Source of the DNA: Bacteroidales bacterium | Lineage (GTDB): Bacteria > Bacteroidota > Bacteroidia > Bacteroidales > UBA7960 | DNA: 5,195 nt | Reading direction: 5' to 3' | NCBI GenBank assembly: GCA_007130545.1 | Contig: SLSG01000283.1 | Span: 1-5,195 of the forward strand | Part shown: one piece after another, positions 1 to 5,195 of the stretch | Position numbering within the stretch: position 1 is the first letter of the stretch | Layout of the letters: every line of letters begins with the position of its first letter | Notes under the pieces: model-generated | Told to the model about the DNA's origin: nothing | What the model saw: only the letters and a program-made list of their open reading frames with translations | Database searches by the model: none | Translations under genes and position numbers: made by a program

Positions 1-80
1 CAAATCCATTATTTTTGATTTTTACCGATTTTTTGGTTTCGTCGGATGGGCACGTAGCCTCCGATATTTCATCCGCAATC
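1..80 (+). promoter_or_regulatory. T-rich leader with Bacteroidota-type -7 promoter element upstream of the ClC gene
   Basis: Positions 10-17 read TATTTTTG, an exact match to TAnnTTTG, the -7 element used by the primary sigma factor of Bacteroides and relatives. The matching -33 TTTG would fall before the window starts, so only half the promoter can be judged. Transcription would start near positions 22-25 and leave an untranslated leader of about 55-60 bases before the ATG at 81. The first 40 bases are strikingly T-rich compared with the GC-richer gene that follows, as expected for an intergenic region. The ClC reading frame is also open through this stretch, so a longer coding region starting upstream cannot be fully excluded. 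No Shine-Dalgarno sequence precedes the ATG at 81. Confidence 0.4.
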
Positions 81-1859
81 ATGGAACACCAACCCTGGGT
101 CGATAAATTTCTTATCTGGCGGCAGAAGCACATCAGTGACAAGCATTTTATCCTGGTCCTGTGTGTCGTCATCGGACTGCTTGCGGCCATTGCCGCGGTG
201 ATCCTGAAGACCTCCGTACACTACCTGGAAGGCTGGGTGCGTGACATACCCGGCCGGCATATGGAAAACTACTTCTTCCTGGTATTCCCGCTGTTCGGCA
301 TCCTGATCACCGTTTTTTACATCCGCACATTCGTTAAGGACGACATCAGCCACGGGGTGACCAGGATCCTGTACGCCATTTCCCGCAACAAGGGAGTGAT
401 GAAGCTGCACAACACCTATTCCTCCATCATCGCCTGTACGTTTACCGGCGGCTTTGGCGGCTCGGTCGGGATGGAAGCCCCCATCGTGTCGACCGGGGCG
501 GCCATTGGCTCCAATGTGGCACAGGCCGTCAGGTTCGGCCATAAACGAACCACGCTGCTGATCGGATGCGGTGCCGCGGCAGCCATTGCCGCAATTTTTA
601 AGGCGCCGATTGCCGGACTCATTTTTGCGCTGGAGGTGCTGATGCTGGACCTGACGATGGCCTCCATCATTCCCCTGCTGTTCGCTGCAGTTACGGGGGC
701 CATTTTTTCGGCTTTCTTTTTGGGGGAACAGATCGAATTTTATTTTACGCTGCGGGATGCCTTCGATTACACGGCCATCCCCTTTTATGTGATGCTGGGT
801 ATTGTAACCGGAGTGGTCTCGCTTTATTTCGCCTGGATGAACGCCAGGGTGGAAACCAGTGTGAAGAAAATTACCACACCATACAAAAGGGCCCTTTACG
901 GGGGCATCACCCTCGGAGTGCTGATATTTTTGTTCCCGCCCCTGTTCGGGGAAGGCTATTATACGATGCGCAGCATGCTTTCGGGACAGCCGGAACAGCT
1001 GCTGCAAGACAGTATCTTTGGCCACCTGGTGGACGAAAGCGGACTGGTGTTCATTGTGTTTATGTTGCTCGTGCTGTTCTTCAAGGCCATAGCCACAAGC
1101 CTGACCACCGGAGCCGGTGGTGTCGGCGGGGTATTTGCTCCCAGCCTGTTCATGGGGGGGATTACCGGATTTGTGTTTTCCCGGGTGGTGAATATGTTCA
1201 GTGGGTTAAGGATTTCGGAATACAATTTTTCCCTGGTGGGTATGGCCGGACTGATCGCCGGGGTAATCCATGCGCCATTGACTGCAATTTTTCTGATCGC
1301 TGAGATCACCGGGGGCTATGAACTGTTCATCCCGCTGATCATCACCGCCTCCATCTCCTACCTGACCGTAGTCTACTTCCAGCCGCATTCGCTTTATACA
1401 AAAAAGCTGGCCCAGAAGGGACACTTGCTCACACATGACAAGGACCAGACCGTGCTCACCTTGCTCAATGTGGAGTCGGTGATTGAGACCAACCTGCATA
1501 CGGTGGCCCCGGATATGAGCCTGGGAGAGCTGGTGAAGGTGATCGCCCGGTCAAGCCGCAACATTTTCCCGGTGATCGACAAGGAGAATCACTTCCTGGG
1601 GATCGTCACGCTGGACGATGTGCGCGAGATCATGTTCGACCGCAGCAAATACGACCAGCTCAAGGTGCGGAACCTGATGTTCCAGCCCAGGGCGACCGTA
1701 AGCCCGGAGGAAAGCATGGATGCCGTGATGATAAAATTCAGGGATTCGGGACTGTGGAACATGGCGGTGGTGGACAAAGGGATTTACAAGGGCTATGTCT
1801 CGCGTTCGAATGTGTTCAATGTGTACCGGAAGATGCTAATCGAGTTTTCGGAGGAATAA
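81..1859 (+). CDS. ClC-family chloride channel/transporter with C-terminal tandem CBS domains
   Basis: An inner-membrane anion channel or Cl-/H+ exchanger of the voltage-gated chloride channel (ClC) family. It has 592 residues from ATG 81: a short cytoplasmic N-terminus, a many-helix ClC core at about residues 20-435, and two CBS domains at about 464-518 and 529-584. Visible family motifs are GMEAP at 130-134, with Glu132 as the outer gating glutamate; GGVFAP, with Phe352 of the GxFxP anion site; and Tyr413 in GGYELFIP, matching the central tyrosine. The usual GSGIP motif reads SHGVT (90-94), placing His91 at the central serine. The internal proton glutamate position (E. coli Glu203) is Val186. 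CBS1 keeps a TxxD nucleotide-binding signature (Thr510, Asp513), while CBS2 has SxxN. I chose ATG 81 because MEHQPWVDKFLIWRQKH resembles the normal N-terminus of this type and a promoter-like box lies upstream; TTG at 15 is an alternative in the same frame. The gene ends 2 bases before uvrC. Family call is firm; channel versus exchanger is open. Confidence 0.93.
   Translation: MEHQPWVDKFLIWRQKHISDKHFILVLCVVIGLLAAIAAVILKTSVHYLEGWVRDIPGRHMENYFFLVFPLFGILITVFYIRTFVKDDISHGVTRILYAISRNKGVMKLHNTYSSIIACTFTGGFGGSVGMEAPIVSTGAAIGSNVAQAVRFGHKRTTLLIGCGAAAAIAAIFKAPIAGLIFALEVLMLDLTMASIIPLLFAAVTGAIFSAFFLGEQIEFYFTLRDAFDYTAIPFYVMLGIVTGVVSLYFAWMNARVETSVKKITTPYKRALYGGITLGVLIFLFPPLFGEGYYTMRSMLSGQPEQLLQDSIFGHLVDESGLVFIVFMLLVLFFKAIATSLTTGAGGVGGVFAPSLFMGGITGFVFSRVVNMFSGLRISEYNFSLVGMAGLIAGVIHAPLTAIFLIAEITGGYELFIPLIITASISYLTVVYFQPHSLYTKKLAQKGHLLTHDKDQTVLTLLNVESVIETNLHTVAPDMSLGELVKVIARSSRNIFPVIDKENHFLGIVTLDDVREIMFDRSKYDQLKVRNLMFQPRATVSPEESMDAVMIKFRDSGLWNMAVVDKGIYKGYVSRSNVFNVYRKMLIEFSEE
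1850..1854 (+). promoter_or_regulatory. Shine-Dalgarno site for uvrC
   Basis: GGAGG lies 7 bases before the uvrC ATG at 1862, a near-ideal spacing, and sits inside the last codons of the ClC gene. It settles the uvrC start at 1862 over the open frame that extends upstream to 1754 inside the ClC gene. Bacteroidota genes often lack such sites, so a strong one across a 2-base gene junction suggests translational coupling. Part of the match is forced by the GAG GAA codons ending the ClC gene. Confidence 0.6.
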
Positions 1860-1861
1860 GC

Positions 1862-3682
1862 ATGGCCAGGCCGGAACACAAACACTGGGAAACCCTGCAG
1901 CCCCTGATCCGGACTTTGCCTTCCGCGCCGGGGGTTTACCAATACTATGATGATCAAGGGCGTATTCTCTATGTCGGAAAGGCCAAGAACCTGAAAAAAA
2001 GGGTTTCCTCCTATTTCAACCGCGAAAAGTCTGAAAGCGGCAAGGTGCGTATCATGGTCAGGCGGATTGCCGATATCCGGCACATTGTGGTGGATACAGA
2101 GCTGGATGCCTTGCTGCTGGAGAACAACCTGATCAAGAAGTACCAGCCCAGGTACAATGTGATGCTGAAGGACGACAAGACCTTCCCCTGGATCTGCATC
2201 AAGAACGAACCCTTTCCCCGCATCTTTCCCACACGCAACCTGGTGCGGGACGGCAGCAAATATTTTGGCCCGTATGCCTCGGTAAGAATGATGAACACTT
2301 TGCTGGAGCTGATCAGGCAGTTGTTCCAGTATCGGACCTGCAGACTGAATCTGACCAGGGAGAATATACAGGCGGGGAAGTTCAGGCGCTGCCTCGAATA
2401 CCATATCGGCAACTGTAAGGCCCCCTGCGAAGGACTGCAGGACGAAGCGGACTACATGGACACCATCAGGCAGGTGGAGGACATCCTGAAGGGCAACCTG
2501 TCCAGCGTGATGACCCAGCTAAAGCAGCTGATGAAAAGCTGTGCCGAAGCCTATGAATTTGAAAAGGCGGCCCTGGTAAAAGAAAAATATGAGCTCCTGG
2601 AAAAGTTCCAGAGCAAATCGATGGTGGTCAGCAGCAAGATCCACAATGTGGATGTGTACAGCATCGTCAGCGATGCCGAAGCGGCCTATGTGAACTTTCT
2701 GAAAGTGGTGAACGGGGCCATTGTGCAGTCCCATACCGTGGAACTCAGGAAACGACTGGATGAAGCAGACCGGGACCTGCTGGAGGTGGCCATTACGGAA
2801 CTCCGCCAGCGCCTGCAGAGCAATGCAAGGGAGGTGATCGTACCCCTGCGGCCCGTGCTTCCCATTCCGGAGGTCCGCTTCGTGGTTCCGCAGAAAGGGG
2901 ATAAAAAGAAGCTTTTGGAGCTTTCGGAACGCAATGCGAAGTATTACCGCCTGGAAAAACACAAACAGAAGGAACTGGTGGATCCCGAAAGGCATGCCAG
3001 GCGCATTTTGGAGAAAATGAAGCAGGACCTTCGGCTGAAGGAGTTGCCTGACCATATCGAATGTTTCGACAACAGCAATACCCAGGGGACCTACCCCGTG
3101 GCAGCCATGGTGGTGTTCCGGCAGGGCCGCCCAAGCAAAAAGGAATACCGGCATTACAACATCCGCAGCGTGGAGGGCCCCAACGATTATGCCTCGATGG
3201 AGGAGGTGGTTTACCGCAGGTACCGGCGCTTGCTGGAAGAGGGCCAGGAATTGCCGAAGCTGGTGGTGGTCGACGGGGGCAAGGGACAGCTGAGCTCCGC
3301 GGCAGCTGCGCTGGAAAGGGCCGGGCTGCGAAACAGGGTGCCGGTCATCGGCATCGCCAAGCGTCTGGAGGAGATCTATTTTCCCGGGGATTCCATCCCA
3401 CTCTATATTGACAAGAAGTCGGAAACGCTGAAGGTGATACAGTATATGCGGGATGAGGCCCACCGCTTCGGCATTGCCCATCACCGGAAAAGACGGGAAA
3501 AGGGGAGCCTGGCATCGGTGCTTTCCGGGATCAAAGGGGTGGGCCCGAAAACCGCCCAGGTGCTGTTGCAGACCTTTAAATCGGTGGCCGGGATCAAAAA
3601 AGCGGAACTTTCCGAACTGGAAAAAGCAGTTGGTCCGGCAAAAGCCAGGATTGTAACTGCGTTTTTTCAACAAAAATCTTAA
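1862..3682 (+). CDS. uvrC: UvrABC system protein C (excinuclease ABC subunit C)
   Basis: The cytoplasmic dual-incision endonuclease of nucleotide excision repair. It is recruited by UvrB on damaged DNA and cuts 3' and then 5' of the lesion. At 606 residues it has normal full length (E. coli about 610). Domains in order: a GIY-YIG nuclease at about 20-100 (GVY 24-26, YVG 37-39, Arg47, catalytic Glu87) for the 3' cut; four cysteines (160, 177, 185, 189) matching the cluster reported to bind a 4Fe-4S centre; a UVR helical UvrB-binding motif at about 214-249; the RNase H-like domain with its Asp-Asp-His triad (Asp403 in CFDNSN, Asp471 in VVVDGGKGQL, His534 in DEAHRFGIAHH), plus conserved Asp442, for the 5' cut; and a C-terminal helix-hairpin-helix pair at about 548-602 (GIKGVGPKTA, AVGPAKARIV) that binds DNA. 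Nothing is missing. The start is fixed by the well-placed GGAGG. It follows the ClC gene by 2 bases, and I see no promoter of its own. Confidence 0.98.
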   Translation: MARPEHKHWETLQPLIRTLPSAPGVYQYYDDQGRILYVGKAKNLKKRVSSYFNREKSESGKVRIMVRRIADIRHIVVDTELDALLLENNLIKKYQPRYNVMLKDDKTFPWICIKNEPFPRIFPTRNLVRDGSKYFGPYASVRMMNTLLELIRQLFQYRTCRLNLTRENIQAGKFRRCLEYHIGNCKAPCEGLQDEADYMDTIRQVEDILKGNLSSVMTQLKQLMKSCAEAYEFEKAALVKEKYELLEKFQSKSMVVSSKIHNVDVYSIVSDAEAAYVNFLKVVNGAIVQSHTVELRKRLDEADRDLLEVAITELRQRLQSNAREVIVPLRPVLPIPEVRFVVPQKGDKKKLLELSERNAKYYRLEKHKQKELVDPERHARRILEKMKQDLRLKELPDHIECFDNSNTQGTYPVAAMVVFRQGRPSKKEYRHYNIRSVEGPNDYASMEEVVYRRYRRLLEEGQELPKLVVVDGGKGQLSSAAAALERAGLRNRVPVIGIAKRLEEIYFPGDSIPLYIDKKSETLKVIQYMRDEAHRFGIAHHRKRREKGSLASVLSGIKGVGPKTAQVLLQTFKSVAGIKKAELSELEKAVGPAKARIVTAFFQQKS

Positions 3683-3687
3683 ATTTG
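3680..3687 (+). promoter_or_regulatory. Putative Bacteroidota -7 promoter element for the oxidoreductase gene
   Basis: TAAATTTG is an exact match to TAnnTTTG and overlaps the uvrC stop codon. The expected -33 TTTG, about 19-20 bases upstream near 3656-3660, is at best weak (ACTG). A start near 3692-3695 would give a leader of about 25-30 bases that is A-rich (ACAAAAAACC), a favourable context for translation starts in this phylum. The same 8-base pattern also occurs twice inside the ClC coding region (925-932, 1013-1020), so the match alone is not proof; its location in the only real gap between genes is what favours it. Confidence 0.45.
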
Positions 3688-3714
3688 TTCAGGCAGAGTA
3701 TAAACAAAAAACCT

Positions 3715-3720
3715 AAGGAG
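3715..3720 (+). promoter_or_regulatory. Purine-rich AAGGAG abutting the oxidoreductase start codon
   Basis: AAGGAG directly touches the ATG at 3721, with no spacer. This is too close for standard Shine-Dalgarno pairing with that ATG, and no plausible alternative start sits at the right distance downstream before the twin-arginine motif. Initiation here probably relies on the A-rich leader at 3702-3711, with the AAGGAG possibly incidental. Confidence 0.3.
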
Positions 3721-5193
3721 ATGAAGGGAAACATTACGAGAAGAAAGTTCATAGGAAATACTGCGCTGGCTACGGCCGGTTTTACCATTGTACCAAGTCA
3801 TGTGGTCAGCGGACTGGGTCATAAGGCCCCCAGCGACAAGCTGAACATTGCCGGGGTGGGCGTAGGCGGACGTGGTTTTGCGGTGCTCAGGCAGATGGAG
3901 AGCGAGAATATCGTGGCCGTATGCGATGTGGACTGGCGCTACAGCCAGGGCTGTTTCGACTATTTCGCGGCAGCGAAAAAGTACTGGGACTGGCGCAAGA
4001 TGTATGAAGAGATGGGAGACAGCATCGATGCCGTCATGGTCTCCACCTCTGACCATACCCACGCAGCCGTGGCGGCCCATGCCATTGCCATGGGCAAACA
4101 TGTATATGTGGAGAAACCCCTCACCCATACCGTGTATGAGTCCAGGCTGCTTACCCGCCTGGCCGACAAACACAAGGTGGCCACCCAGATGGGGAACCAG
4201 GGGGCCTCAGGGGACGATGTCAGCAAGATATGCGAATGGCTGTGGAATGGGGAGATCGGGGAGGTGACCAGGGTCGAGGCCTTTACCGACCGTCCGATCT
4301 GGCCGCAGGGACTGCCCAGGCCGGCAGAGGAGATGCCCATCCCAAGTACCATGAATTGGGACTTGTTCATCGGACCGGCCCCGATGCGTCCATACCACGA
4401 AATATATACGCCCTGGAACTTCAGGGGATGGTGGGACTTTGGCACGGGTGCCCTGGGTGATATGGCATGTCATATCCTGCACCCGGTATTCAAGGGCCTG
4501 AAACTCGGATACCCGACCAAAGCACAGGGCAGCTCGACACTGCTGCTGCAGGATTCGGCGCCCAATGCAGAAAAGGCTAAGATGGTATTCCCGGCCAGGC
4601 CCAACGATCCGGCTTCCAAAATTGCCTTCCCCGAAGTGGAGGTGACCTGGTATGACGGCGGACTCCGGCCCGACATGCCCGAAGGCTGGCCTGCCGGCAG
4701 AAACATGAACGATGCCGGCGGCGGGGTAATCTTCCATGGCACGAAGGACAAGCTGATTTGTGGCTGCTATGGCTTACGCCCGTGGCTGCTTTCCGGCAGG
4801 ACGCCCGAAGTGCCGAAGACCCTTAGAAGGGTGGAACTCGGACATTATATGGACTGGGTGCGTGCCTGCAAGGAAAGCCCGCAGAACAGGCTTGAGACGT
4901 CTTCCACCTTCAAGGAGGCCGGTCCGTTCAACGAAATGGTCGTGATGGGTGTGCTGGCAGTACGCCTGCAGGAATTGAACAAGGAGCTTGAATGGGATGG
5001 CGAACGCATGGCCTTCACCAATATATCCGACAATGAGACCCTCAGGATCGTCATTGAGGATGGTTTCAAGATCGAAGACGGACATCCGACCTTTGAGAAA
5101 ACCATGACCGAGCCGCTGAATGCCAAGGCATTTGCCCAGGAACTGATCAAGCATACCTATAGGGCAGGATGGGACCTTCCGCCCATGCCCTAA
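3721..5193 (+). CDS. Tat-exported Gfo/Idh/MocA family NAD(P)-dependent oxidoreductase
   Basis: A 490-residue oxidoreductase of the Gfo/Idh/MocA family, which mostly oxidises or reduces sugars, polyols and their derivatives; the substrate cannot be told from sequence. The N-terminus carries a twin-arginine signal (TRRKFIG at 6-12, then a mild hydrophobic stretch to about residue 30), so the protein is probably folded with its cofactor in the cytoplasm and exported by Tat. The Rossmann fold follows, with GVGVGGRG at 45-52, the acidic strand end VAVCDVD near 65-71, and EKP at 131-133. The dehydrogenase catalytic set is complete: Lys132, Asp247 and His251 (GALGDMACH). The NWDLFIGPAPMRPY and WNFRGWWDFGTGA stretches are typical of the large Tat-bearing subfamily common in Bacteroidota and Planctomycetes. 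ATG 3721 is chosen because it puts the RR motif at residues 7-8; TTG 3685 would add 12 residues and lies within the promoter-like box. No partner enzyme, transporter or regulator is present beside it. The GH109 glycosidases of this fold, as I recall them, lack EKP, so a dehydrogenase-type enzyme is favoured. Confidence 0.93.
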   Translation: MKGNITRRKFIGNTALATAGFTIVPSHVVSGLGHKAPSDKLNIAGVGVGGRGFAVLRQMESENIVAVCDVDWRYSQGCFDYFAAAKKYWDWRKMYEEMGDSIDAVMVSTSDHTHAAVAAHAIAMGKHVYVEKPLTHTVYESRLLTRLADKHKVATQMGNQGASGDDVSKICEWLWNGEIGEVTRVEAFTDRPIWPQGLPRPAEEMPIPSTMNWDLFIGPAPMRPYHEIYTPWNFRGWWDFGTGALGDMACHILHPVFKGLKLGYPTKAQGSSTLLLQDSAPNAEKAKMVFPARPNDPASKIAFPEVEVTWYDGGLRPDMPEGWPAGRNMNDAGGGVIFHGTKDKLICGCYGLRPWLLSGRTPEVPKTLRRVELGHYMDWVRACKESPQNRLETSSTFKEAGPFNEMVVMGVLAVRLQELNKELEWDGERMAFTNISDNETLRIVIEDGFKIEDGHPTFEKTMTEPLNAKAFAQELIKHTYRAGWDLPPMP

Positions 5194-5195
5194 GC

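Noticed and set aside
69..1025. A 318-codon open frame on the minus strand opposite the ClC gene
   Set aside because: Composition is unnatural (His, Gln, Gly, Asp and Arg rich), with no domain or ribosome binding site, and it is fully antisense to conserved ClC coding sequence.
1754..1861. Upstream extension of uvrC by 36 codons
   Set aside because: It overlaps the ClC CBS2 coding region in another frame, and the product does not look like UvrC. The GGAGG and ATG at 1862 give the normal UvrC N-terminus.
2519..3673. A 384-codon open frame on the minus strand opposite uvrC
   Set aside because: Its product is rich in His, Gln, Gly, Pro and Phe with no recognisable domain, and it lies wholly opposite a certain uvrC. 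It is a shadow produced by codon bias.
3661..3682. T-run followed by A-run at the end of uvrC, as a possible terminator
   Set aside because: The stem would be only A-T pairs (about 5) with no GC hairpin and no U-tract after it; it is also coding (FFQQKS).
3685..3720. TTG start giving 12 more residues to the oxidoreductase
   Set aside because: It would push the twin-arginine motif away from the N-terminus, has no ribosome binding site, and overlaps the promoter-like TAAATTTG.
4441..4452. Near-palindrome GGCACGGGTGCC
   Set aside because: It lies inside the conserved GTGALGD coding segment, with a 2-base loop and no sign of function.
4459..4476. Inverted repeat GATATG-6-CATATC
   Set aside because: It spans the codons for the catalytic Asp247 to His251 segment and is explained by coding constraint; 6-base AT-rich arms are too weak to suggest an operator.
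3721..5193. GH109-type NAD-dependent glycosidase assignment
   Set aside because: The oxidoreductase keeps EKP and the Asp-x3-His dehydrogenase residues, and its body matches the general Tat Gfo/Idh/MocA subfamily better than GH109 as I recall it.

Overview
The window holds three complete protein genes, all on the + strand and tightly packed, with no RNA genes, mobile elements, CRISPR arrays or long repeats that I can see. The source is most likely a member of the Bacteroidota with a moderate-to-high GC genome. The protein types fit that phylum: a ClC protein with SHGV and GMEAP motif variants, a UvrC with FDNSN and NLTxENI-x-AGKF wording, and a Tat-signal Gfo/Idh/MocA oxidoreductase. In addition, both non-coding stretches that could carry a promoter contain an exact TAnnTTTG, the Bacteroidota -7 element. 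The phylum call rests on recalled family resemblance, not on a search.

Layout. Positions 1-80 are a T-rich leader with a -7-like box at 10-17. Positions 81-1859 encode a ClC-family chloride channel or transporter with two C-terminal CBS domains. Two bases later, behind a strong GGAGG ribosome binding site inside the end of the ClC gene, uvrC (1862-3682) encodes the nucleotide excision repair endonuclease subunit with all expected domains and catalytic residues. A 38-bp gap follows, with a second exact TAnnTTTG overlapping the uvrC stop codon. Then 3721-5193 encodes a Tat-exported Gfo/Idh/MocA-type NAD(P)-dependent oxidoreductase. The window ends two bases after its stop codon.

How the genes relate. 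The ClC gene and uvrC look co-transcribed and possibly translationally coupled, although chloride transport and DNA repair have no obvious functional link. The oxidoreductase probably has its own promoter and belongs functionally with carbohydrate or polyol metabolism in the cell envelope. No partner gene for it is visible here.

I found no convincing undescribed system. The points most worth a second look are: the ClC ion-pathway substitutions (His at the central-serine position, Val at the internal proton-glutamate position, with the gating Glu kept), which suggest altered or lost proton coupling; the two promoter-like elements; the ClC-uvrC coupling; and the intact four-cysteine (Fe-S type) cluster in UvrC.
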